Shown here: in pieces, positions 23,765 to 31,639 of the stretch
Layout of the letters: each line of letters begins with the position of its first letter
How positions within the stretch are numbered: the stretch's first letter is position 1
Source: Isoetes taiwanensis
Taxonomy: Eukaryota > Streptophyta > Lycopodiopsida > Isoetales > Isoetaceae
DNA length: 64,000 nucleotides
Direction: 5' to 3'
Assembly: GCA_021234155.1 (NCBI GenBank)
Contig: JAJEKV010000035.1
Coordinates: forward strand, 1,738,001-1,802,000
The notes under the pieces: model-generated
What the model saw: the letters and a program-made list of their open reading frames with translations, nothing else
Database searches by the model: none
What the model was told of the DNA's origin: nothing
Program-made: the position numbers and the translations under genes

Positions 23765-24370
23765 ATGTCTGAGCCTAGGGGCATCTTTGACCAACATGTG
23801 ACGTTTGAGCCTATGTGGCATGTTTGAGCCACATGTCATGTGTGAGCCAAGGTGGCATGTTCTAGCCTAGGAGCATGTTTGAGCCTAGGGGCACAACATT
23901 TCAACCATCAATAGAACATATGAAATTATATATTTCATCCTTAAAAATTAAAAACCATTTGAAAGAGCATTTTTTTGACCCTAGTGGCATGTTTGAGCCA
24001 CATGTCATGTTTGAGCCTAGGTGGCATGTTTGACCCTAGGGGCAATGCTTGAGCCTATGTGGCATGTTCGAGCCTATGTGGCACATTTGAGGCGAGGTGT
24101 TTGAGTCTAGGGCATGTTTGACCCTAGGGGCAATGCTTGGGCCTAGGTGGCATGTTTGAGCCTATGTGGCACATTTGAGCCATGTTTTGAGCCAAGGTGG
24201 CATGCTTGGGCTTAGGTGTCATGTTTTAGCCTAGTGGCATGTTTGATACTATGTGGCATGTTTGAGCTAAGCTGCATGTTTGAGCCTATGTGGCATGTTC
24301 GAGCCCAGTTTGAGCCATGTGTCATGTCTGAGCCAACGTGGCATGTCTGAGCCAAGGTGGCATGTTGGAG
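23765..24370 (+). repeat. Minisatellite of GGCATGTTTGAGCCTA units, array 1
   Basis: Imperfect units of about 24-26 bp combine GGCATGTTTGAGCC with TAGGTGG or TATGTGG. More than 20 copies are visible. A second array with the same unit and orientation lies 1.3 kb to the right. Confidence 0.85.
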
Positions 24371-24379
24371 CCCACCTCG

Positions 24380-25640
24380 ATGCAAAAGATGTAGGGTTCA
24401 CGTTATGGGCTGCTCCCCTTGCCACAAGTGGCCAGTATTTGATGGCGCATGTTACCCTTGTGGCACCAACAAACAGCATGGAAAAGATTATGTGGCACTC
24501 CAAATGGTGACTTAGGCATGCCAAGTAAGCAAAGTCAAGTTTTGATTAGGCCAAAAATGAAAAGATGTCCATCTTTGGTCTTTTAATTGGTGTTGGCAAA
24601 CTTTGGGTGACACGGCTAGATGGTGGTGACGTGGACATGATGACTAGGACTTTTTGCAAGAAATACGACAACCTTTGGGATTTTTGGTAGAGGAGTTTGG
24701 CAAGGGATAGAATAGAGGGATCTTGAAGAACTTGACACCCTTCCCCAAGTCGAACCATGCTAGGACTTTGCACGGCTGCCTCACTAGAGGGGAGAGGCCA
24801 GACCCCAAGAGACAAACCTCAAAAAGGTTGTCGAGGCAGCCTTTCCTGCCAGCGCTCCTTCAAGAGGCCATATGCAAGTGCCCCCCCTCCCGGAGCTTGG
24901 TTTCCCTATCCGACCATTGAATCCGCTATTCAAGTAACCTGCTTCGAGCAGGTTCAAAAAAATCCAAGATCGGTACAGGAGAACTTATCAAACCGTGAAG
25001 TGTCCTGCTGTCGACCGTGTAGAAACCCAAGTGTTTTTGTCGTTCAAGCAGTACAAAGGCTCCGGAATGGAGATTCGACTTCGCCGTGTCGTCCGGAATG
25101 ACGAAATTACCCTAGGGACAAAGTTACACGGTCGTTTTTTGCAACGAAAGAGGCATGAACACGCGACATGGCATTCTTCCGCAGCCAAACTCCATTCTGT
25201 CAGTTTCTATTGCTTCGCATTTTCAATTGCAGCTTCTCGACCATGTCCCAAGTGCAACCGACCAAAACTCGACCTCCATAATGTAAACCCTTCAGTAACC
25301 TAGCAACACACAGGGCTTACGTTTTGGAGGCCATATCCTGGGTGTTGATTCCAGAAGATGGACCCTTAAAACCGTCTGGAAGCAGTTCGCCTCAACGATC
25401 CTCTCCCGAAGGCCCCTGGCCAAGGACGAGCAAATGTCCCACTTCAAAACTGTGAACTGACTCTGCCAATGGACTCAGAACATCGGCATTACCCTTTGGA
25501 CCAAGTTTCATGGGCAAAAGACCACCCCTTCTCTAAGAAGCGCCAAAGTAGCTCATGTCTAACATGTTTGTACTCAATTGGCCTAGGAGGTGGTTGCGGA
25601 ATAATACCACGTCGCGCGTTCGTGTCTCTTTCGTTGGAGC
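24380..25640. other. CACTA interior between the two minisatellites
   Basis: More GC-rich than its surroundings and with overlapping open frames on both strands, it may be captured host sequence. No product could be recognised. Confidence 0.4.
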
Positions 25641-26080
25641 CTGGTGGAGAGCCTAGTGGCATTTTGGAGCGTGTTGGAGCCTGGTGGCATTTTGGAGCCT
25701 AGATGGCATGTTTGAACCACCTTGGCATGTTGGACTCTAGGTGGCACATTGGAGCTTGCATGGCATTTTGAAGCCTAGGTGGCATGTTTGAGCCACCTTG
25801 GCATAGGTGGCATGTTGGAGCCCACATGGCATATTTGAGCCGCCTTGGCATATTTGAGCCTAGGTGGCATGTTGGAGCCACGTTGGCATGTTGGAGCCTA
25901 GGTGGCATGTAGGAGCCCGCATGGCATGTTTGAGCCACTTTGGCATATTTGAGCCACCTTGGGATGTTTGAGCCTAGGTGGCATGATGGTGCCTAGGTGG
26001 CATGCTTGAGCCACCTTGGCATGTTGGAGATTAGGTGGCATGGAGCCCACGTGGCATGTTTGAGCCACCTTGGATCTACC
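25640..26080 (+). repeat. Minisatellite of GGCATGTTTGAGCCTA units, array 2
   Basis: Same unit and strand as the array at 23765-24370, with variants TTGGAGCCTAGGTGGCAT and TTTGAGCCACCTTGGCAT. Palindromic CCTAGG recurs in the units. Confidence 0.85.
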
Positions 26081-26600
26081 ATTGAAGGTATTTTTCATGA
26101 ATGTACAACAATATGTTACATTCCCAAATTTAAGCACACAAACAATATTCGAGCTGGTAGTGCTCTGCTTAAAAATAGCCTCAAAAAAACCTCAAAAAAA
26201 AAACATACTTCCTTAAGAAATAACTACTTAAAAACTACACCTAGTTATAAACCACACCATTTCAGAAAACCACACTTTTTTAAAGAACAGCCACTTAAAA
26301 AACTATATCTACTTATAAACCACACCTCAAAAAACCAAACTTACTTTAAAAAACAGCTACTTAAAAACCACACCTAGTTATATAAGCCACACCTCAAAAA
26401 AACTATACTTCCTTAAAAAATAGCTTCTTAAAAAGTACACCTAGTTATAAACTACACCACTTCATAAAACCATACTTCATTAAAAAACAGCCACTTAAAA
26501 ACTACACCCACTTATAAACTACACTTCAAAAAATCATACTTCTTTAAAAAACATCTATATTAAAACTACGGCTACTTTTAAAAAACAACACGTATGGGGT
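26074..26600 (+). repeat. Duplicated subterminal segment, copy 1
   Basis: It begins TTGGATCTACC, contains ATTTTTCATGAATGTA and GCACACAAACAATATTC, and runs into ACTACACCTAGTTATAAAC-type repeats. It matches 27164-27640 in the same orientation. Confidence 0.8.
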
Positions 26601-26819
26601 TCCATAAATGTATAAATATGGGGTCCGCGTTAGCTCAAACCTACAATACTAGCTAGGGATGGAAATTAATCCCCCCCCTTCTCCCGGAACTAAATCAAGC
26701 TTAATTAAATAATACATCATTACACAGATCGAGGAACTTTGTGAAACATCAAATTTCATCTAAAATATACTGTTCAATCAAATGTTATAACTAAAATTGT
26801 AATAGCGCCTAGAAAAGCA

Positions 26820-27165
26820 CCATCTGACTATTAGTCTGATGCAATATCTGACGAATATCTGACGCAAAATCTGATGATATATCTGATGCATTTTCTGGCG
26901 ATTATTCTGACGCATATTCTGACGCAAATTCTGACGCTTTTTCTGACGATACATATTTGACGTATATTCTGACGATTAATGTGACGCTTAACCTGACGAA
27001 GGCTTCTGACGATTTATGTGACGATATGTCTGACGTAGTATCGTCAGGAAAAGCATCAAAATAGTACTCGTCAGTACGTTCGTCATCCTGTACGTCAGGC
27101 AAAAATCTCTCTAGACAGTCTAACGATTTTTCTGACAAAAAAATGCTCATTCTCTTGTAGTGGTT
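26820..27165 (-). mobile_element. End of a second CACTA-like element with TCTGACG subterminal array
   Basis: TCTGACG, or close variants, occurs about 18 times between 26825 and 27015, mostly at 12-14-bp spacing, followed by four inverted copies (CGTCAG, CGTCAT) at 27045-27105. The block ends CTCTTGTAGTG at 27165, that is CACTACAAGAG inward, a typical plant CACTA terminus (En/Spm begins CACTACAAGAA). Regular 12-bp subterminal repeats are also typical of that superfamily. No matching left terminus was found near 26600-26650, so this is a truncated or solo end. Confidence 0.6.
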
Positions 27166-27640
27166 GGATCTAACCGTTGAAGTTATTTTTCATGAATGTA
27201 AAACAATACGATACATTCCCAAAGTTGAGCACACAAACAATATTCCAGGTGGTGGTGCTTTGCTTAAGAAATAGGCTCAAAAAGACCATACTTCCTTAAG
27301 AAATAGCTGCGTAAAAACTACGCCACTTCAGAAAACCACACTTCTGTAAAAAAACAGCCACTTAAAAACTACACCTACTTAAAAACCACACCTCAAAAAA
27401 CCATACTTACTTTAAAAAATAGCTACGGAAAAACTATACCTAGTTATATAAACCACACCAAAAAACATCATATTTCCTTAAAAATAGCTTCTTAAACACT
27501 ACACCTAGTTATAAACTACACCACTTCAGAAAACCATACTTCATTAAAAAACAGCCACTTAAAAACTACACCGCTTATAAACCATACTTCTTTAAAAAAC
27601 AGCTATTTAAAAACTACACCCACTTATAAACAACACCTCA
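27164..27640 (+). repeat. Duplicated subterminal segment, copy 2
   Basis: It begins TTGGATCTAACC and is otherwise collinear with 26074-26600 (ATTTTTCATGAATGTA, GCACACAAACAATATTC, then the ACTACACC arrays). The sequence between the two copies ends in another CACTA-like terminus. Confidence 0.8.
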
Positions 27641-28032
27641 AAAAACAACACCTCGATTAAAAAAAATCATACCACTTCAGAAAACCATACTTCCTTAAAA
27701 ACAACCACTTAAAAACTATACCTCCTTATAAACCACACTTCAAAAAACTATACTTCCATAAAAAACGACTACTTAAAAACTACACCTAGTTATAAACTAC
27801 ACCTCAAAAAACAACACCTTCTTAAAAACAACACCCCCTCAAAAAAAATAAGCAACACTTCTTTTAAAAAAACGACACCTCAAAAAAAGACCACACCTTC
27901 AAAAAAAAAAAACTATAGATCCATAAAAAAAACTACACCGCCTCCTTAATAAACCCCCAATAAACCACACCTCCACATAACCACATGTAGATTTTTTGGA
28001 ACAACGACATGTGGTCTTTTTGTTACTGTTGT

Positions 28033-28066
28033 TTTTAGGTGTGGACCCAGGATTGGGGTGGTAGTG
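28033..28066 (-). repeat. CACTA right terminal inverted repeat
   Basis: It ends GGGGTGGTAGTG on the plus strand, that is CACTACCACCCC inward, and is followed by the target duplication ATA. Confidence 0.88.
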
Positions 28067-28111
28067 ATACTACTCATGAACATCGCAAGAAAGAAAATCT
28101 ATGCTCAGCAA

Positions 28112-28260
28112 CACCGCGGCCGCGATCTGGTTGAGCAGCCACAGCTATCAAAACATTACAAAACCTAGCAAGCAAGACCGCGGCCACGATCTTGCTGAGC
28201 AGCTATGGTTATACTAAACTTACAAATTCTAGTAGGCAAGATCGCGGCCGCGATCTTGCC
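28112..28260. repeat. Palindrome array, sites P6-P8, right of the CACTA insertion
   Basis: P6 is at 28112-28127, P7 at 28176-28191 and P8 at 28240-28255, an exact 64-bp period. P8 is the perfect consensus GATCGCGGCCGCGATC and its symmetry extends to 26 bp (28235-28260) through flanking GGCAA and TTGCC. Weaker CTTGCTGAGCAGC words repeat between units. Removing the CACTA element and one target duplication puts P5 and P6 74 bp apart, so this array and P3-P5 were one array. Confidence 0.85.
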
Positions 28261-28282
28261 GAGCTGAAATGTTGGAAATTAC

Positions 28283-28310
28283 CTTCTCTGAGGGAGTCCT
28301 TAGGTGCCAT
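28283..28310 (-). CDS. Proposed first coding exon of the ParB-methyltransferase-like gene
   Basis: The exon reads MAPKDSLRE plus one base, then GAAG/GTAATT as a donor. The ATG context is CGATCCCATGG, a favourable plant start. The one-base overhang (G) combines with CA at the acceptor at 20728 to give an in-frame Ala codon, which is why this start was chosen over internal ATGs. The intervening intron is 7555 bp now and would be about 417 bp without the CACTA element and its target duplication. The exon is short, so the evidence is the combination of TATA, start context, donor and phase. Confidence 0.45.
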
Positions 28311-28443
28311 GGGATCGCGGCCCGTGGTGTATTTAAATTCTCGTTGTTTTGGGGAGGTTCCGGATACCAGAACTTCGGCGCTTAATTTGAAGAAGTCGAT
28401 ATCGTGAAAAAGTGAAATATGTTTTGAGATTCTTGAATTTGAA

Positions 28444-28449
28444 TTTATA
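28444..28449 (-). promoter_or_regulatory. TATA box of the ParB-methyltransferase-like gene
   Basis: The minus strand reads CCTCTATAAATTC, a good plant TATA element, about 134 nt upstream of the proposed ATG. A start near 28415 would leave a 5' leader of about 105 nt. Confidence 0.5.
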
Positions 28450-28459
28450 GAGGAATGCG

Positions 28460-29170
28460 CGGAATTCAATTGCGCCCATCATAATGGTGCGCGGAATTAT
28501 CGCGTTGCCGACCATTATGGCGCCGACGGCGGGGCGATTTTACACGCCGGAAGTATTAATTGCCGGCCGGCCGGCCGTATTTAATACTGGCCATAAATGT
28601 GTTCGTGCGAATATACCCGTCCGGAAAAGCAAGTAATCCATACAAAAGGTATTCATCGACTAGGACGTCCGCGTTCAATTCCCTCCCGTATTGTCAATTC
28701 ATTAAAGGTACCTGACACATTATGCAGCCATAAATGCTACAAAAAGAAACTGGATTACTGGATGGACAAAGGATAAAATTTGAATTGATAACAAACATTT
28801 CAAGTGAAAGGGGAAAAACCAATTGAAATTTCATTGCTTTGCAAGATCTTGAGACGCCGAAGCCTGCGCCTAAGCTGGGCCAATTTCGGGCAAGGATTTG
28901 CTGCAGAATCCCGCATCCATTGAAGGCGCTGACGAGGGCGCTGATAATCTGCTTGCATTCCGCCACTACACATTTGGATTTCTTCAACTGCATCGAATTC
29001 AGGGTTTGGAGGCAGGTAAAAGGCCTATTCTCGATGCATATCTCGGTGAAGTGAACTCAAAGTTTATGATCAAAGTGAATTTTAATGATAACTACAACTT
29101 AGTTAGTTCATGATCAATAATAAGTAAATCGTCCTTAAAAACTGTTTCCTTATAGGGTTCTCGGCATTCA
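28460..29170. other. Upstream region of the ParB-methyltransferase-like gene
   Basis: It contains a GCGCGGAATT direct repeat (about 28455 and 28492) and a GGCCGGCCGGCCGG run near 28563. No gene was recognised. Confidence 0.45.
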
Positions 29171-29177
29171 ATTGATT

Positions 29178-29552
29178 CTACACTAACATCACTATGTATT
29201 GTATGGATTTTATAAGATACCTGCTGATACTTTGGATTATAATATGTAAAAATTCCACAATAATAGAAATGCGCGGACGGGCCAAGAAGCAGGCGGCTAG
29301 GGCGGTTTCGAGACAAAGCCGCCCCTCGTTCTCCAAATCCGCAGATTGTTGACGAGGGGCTTTCTTTCCCAGATCTTTAGGTGCTAGCAGGGAATCGGCC
29401 GGTTTGCTGGAGGAATTTGGTTTTCTTTTGAAGTCAGGATTTTGAAGCAGCATCAGGGCAGTTCTTCTAGTTTCTTGCCGGTAAGCCTCTAACGAGGCAA
29501 TTTCTCTTCTGCTTCTTTGAGGCATTATGTTTTGCCTGGATGCTTTTCCCTG
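29178..29552 (-). CDS. Putative exon of an unidentified protein
   Basis: The minus strand has a good acceptor, ATTTTGCTTGCAG, just upstream of 29552. The frame after it reads GKASRQNIMPQRSRREIASL, EAYRQETRRTALMLLQNPDF and DLGKKAPRQQSADLENEGRL. It is charged and low in hydrophobic residues. After about 29275 the frame becomes AT-rich and probably leaves the exon. It lies upstream of the ParB-methyltransferase-like promoter on the same strand. No domain was recognised and it could be chance. Confidence 0.3.
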   Translation of the reverse strand, partial: QGKASRQNIMPQRSRREIASLEAYRQETRRTALMLLQNPDFKRKPNSSSKPADSLLAPKDLGKKAPRQQSADLENEGRLCLETALAACFLARPRISIIVEFLHIIIQSISRYLIKSIQYIVMLV

Positions 29553-29559
29553 CAAGCAA

Positions 29560-30560
29560 AATCACATCGAAAAGGCGTGGATGCCTATAAGATGGAGTAA
29601 ATTTCTAGGCAGATCTAGATAGTGGTGCAGTTCCAGTTTCTTGCAGTTTCAAATTTTAATTATCAGGTTCTTTCACATTTGGTCTTCTCCCTTTCCTCTT
29701 GCTCTTTCTTTCTAGCAGAAAGGTTTGGAGCAGAATTCTTGGGAAAGAATAGAGTGCTTTGATCTAAAATTTACAGTTTTATCATAATATATGGAACCAT
29801 TTGAGATGCCGAGCTAGGGAATTTCTGAATAGGATGACGCTTATATATCTTGAGCCGGACTTCAGAGAGGAGGAGTTGGTGGGGCTCAGGTTCAGCCAAT
29901 TACATGCTAACTATTCATATCCCCGACAATGCGGCTTCTCTTATGGTGTCATACATCAGCTTGTCAAGTTTAGTGGTTGATGAAATTGCGGGTTTTGTTC
30001 AAATTATAGAAGCATGTGCAAACTTCTTTGAGCGGCGTGTGGGCTACTCATATTACTCTTCATTTCTTCCCTCTTCTTCTCCACTCTTGCAAGAGGTTTT
30101 CTTTTGAGCAGTAAAGATTTATCTGCAGCCTTTGGAAAGTTTGTATTGGGCTCCTATAGTACTCTATCTAGCTGGGAAGATTGGTATTTATCATGTAGTA
30201 CTGGATGGATAGAAGAAGAGGTTGAGTAAAGCACATTAGTACAGAAGCTACGGATATGAGATCTGATCCATATGGGATCTCTGTGCTTAAACTTTATCTG
30301 GTCTGTGAGAGGCCATATGTTGTAATTCTTCCTATCTGTTTAATATAAAAAATTTCTTACCTTCAAAAAAAAAATAAAAATAATAATAATATGTAAAAAT
30401 AGATGTTGTAAGCAAACCTGTGCACTCTGGTGTGTTTATTACACAATGTACACGTGTTTCAAGTTTATGCTTTCTTTCTCCATGTGGATGATACAAAACA
30501 CTGTTTATGACACTGCAGCTTCTGACGGGTCCTTGGCTACAAGTAGACGTTGACGCCATC
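29560..30560. other. Intergenic, no clear gene
   Basis: No motif was seen. A possible exon on the plus strand ends at GTGAG/GTATGA near 30573 (LLTGPWLQVDVDAIIFCE) and would belong to the DUF8039-like gene if real. Confidence 0.35.
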
Positions 30561-30626
30561 ATATTCTGTGAGGTATGAGTAATGCTTTAGTTTGTAAGTC
30601 AATCGTTTAACTATTGTGCTCGACGA

Positions 30627-30918
30627 GATCGCCGTCGCGATATCTTCAACCATCTAGACTTGCTATTTACTAAAGAACTCCCAGCTATCGATAACTATGA
30701 GTTGATACCACTTGCGCTCCTCGACATGTGATTTGCACATGAGTTCTTATCGAAACAGCTTGTGTGAATGCTTGCAAAAAGCGCGACCGCGTTCTTGCCA
30801 ATGCTCGATAAGATCGCGGTGGCGAAAGTCCTAAGCATTTTTTAATTTCTCAGTTGCTATTTTCGTTAGTACGTTATGATCACAGTTCTTTTTGCTTATG
30901 AGGATCGCGGCCGCGATA
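30627..30918. repeat. Palindrome family, sites P9-P12, upstream of the DUF8039-like exon
   Basis: P9 is at 30627-30642 (GATCGCCGTCGCGATA), P10 at 30779-30794 (AAGCGCGACCGCGTTC), P11 at 30812-30827 (GATCGCGGTGGCGAAA) and P12 at 30903-30918 (GATCGCGGCCGCGATA). P12 lies 21 bp upstream of the acceptor TTGTTTGCAG that opens the DUF8039-like exon, so it is again intronic. P10 and P11 are degenerate. Confidence 0.75.
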
Positions 30919-30940
30919 TTCACGACCTCTTGTTTGCAGG

Positions 30941-31516
30941 ATGGCAGATGTAATTCCGCTATATCTGCTGGGGAAAAAGGTGGCAGAGGGAAGAGTCCAC
31001 AATTTCGAGCGCCATCACAATTCGATTGTCCCGGAGGGTATGGTTGTTGTTTCAATTGTGAATGTTTTGGATGGACAGTTGCCGCTACCAATTCCCGAGC
31101 TGGAAATAGAAAAAATTGGTGAAGCTGTGGGGACTTTTGTGTTGTGGTACAAGAAGGACATTGCTGCTGGACTTGTGATAGAGGAGGAAGCATGCACCCC
31201 ACCAGGTCAGATAAAACGCATAAACTGGCAGGATGGAGGCAATGAGGGGTTAGCCAGTAATGAGACGAATCATGTGCAAGGGCTTTCTAGAGATGAGTTA
31301 GTTGAGAAGGCATGCACACTCATGCATGAATCTTTGCCACATGGCTTATGGCTATGGTGTTATCGTTTTGCCGATCCAAACCATCTTTGTGGTGACGTGA
31401 AGTTAGGGGAAGGCTCGATAGCTGCTACTATCATGAGCATATTTCCAATGCGAAAAAAGATCTCTATCTTACCGCCAAGCACGATGCGTAAATGCCTTAA
31501 CCGCATGACCTTGTGA
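30941..31516 (+). CDS. DUF8039-like (plant transposase-associated) protein segment
   Basis: The frame opens after the acceptor TTGTTTGCAG with MADVIPLYLLGKKVAEGRVH, then VVVSIVNVLDGQLPLPIPEL and IGEAVGTFVLWYKKDI. This order (LxxxGKKVAEGRV, a hydrophobic strand, LPxP, then AxGTFVxWxK) matches the domain found next to En/Spm-type transposase fragments in plants (DUF8039, from memory). The rest (residues about 90-190) is unassigned. The ATG may be internal, since the acceptor implies an upstream exon. It is followed by decayed DUF7869-type sequence on the same strand. Four palindromes lie within 320 bp upstream. It is intact over 191 codons, unlike its neighbours. Confidence 0.5.
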   Translation: MADVIPLYLLGKKVAEGRVHNFERHHNSIVPEGMVVVSIVNVLDGQLPLPIPELEIEKIGEAVGTFVLWYKKDIAAGLVIEEEACTPPGQIKRINWQDGGNEGLASNETNHVQGLSRDELVEKACTLMHESLPHGLWLWCYRFADPNHLCGDVKLGEGSIAATIMSIFPMRKKISILPPSTMRKCLNRMTL

Positions 31517-31639
31517 GATGGCCCATAGCCTTCGTGCTCGTTGATAACATTCGGTTTCTACTCGTGGTTGCAAAGTGAAGGAGAAGGATGTGGAGAATGA
31601 ACCTTACTCCATTAGACCGAAATTGGCATCACCAAAAAG

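Larger units (their letters stand above)
20932..28066. mobile_element. Non-autonomous CACTA (En/Spm-type) transposon, 7135 bp
   Basis: The left end reads CACAACCACCCCAAAACTGG and the right end, reverse-complemented, CACTACCACCCCAATCCTGG. Both continue into GTCCACA. The element is flanked by the direct repeat ATA (20929-20931 and 28067-28069), and a 3-bp target duplication is diagnostic of CACTA elements. Subterminal regions carry short repeats: CTACGTGTAG-type palindromes on the left (20990-21550) and ACTACACCTAGTTATAAAC-type arrays on the right (26170-27960). No transposase was found inside. The interior holds two minisatellites, a duplicated subterminal segment and the end of another CACTA-like element. 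It sits in the palindrome array of the ParB-methyltransferase-like gene. Confidence 0.85.
17500..28310 (-). pseudogene. ParB-like / DNA-methyltransferase-like fusion gene, multi-exon, partly decayed
   Basis: This is a minus-strand gene assembled from several exons. A TATA element (28444-28449) precedes ATG at 28310-28308. Exon 1 (28283-28310) joins in phase to an exon starting at 20727. A ParB-like exon (about 19590-20032), a second ParB-box exon (19174-19522) and a long exon (about 18100-19109) follow, then decayed coding sequence to about 17500. Two short GT-AG introns (19523-19589 and 19110-19173) splice in frame. In bacteria and phages, ParB-methyltransferase fusions bind and modify DNA, so a DNA-binding or DNA-marking role is inferred here. 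The catalytic motifs are altered (DIRG where DPPY is expected; SFRPGQL near the cofactor loop), and frameshifts occur after 18087. The linkage between about 20474 and 20032 is not resolved, so this may be a pseudogene or carry introns I cannot see. Confidence 0.6.

Noticed and set aside
26902-27150. 82-codon acidic minus ORF over the TCTGACG array
   Set aside because: It arises from the short-period repeat, and both strands and other frames are equally open there.
28310-28326. Thirteenth palindrome site (GATCGCGGCCCGT)
   Set aside because: Only the left half matches; the right half lacks symmetry, so it was not counted.
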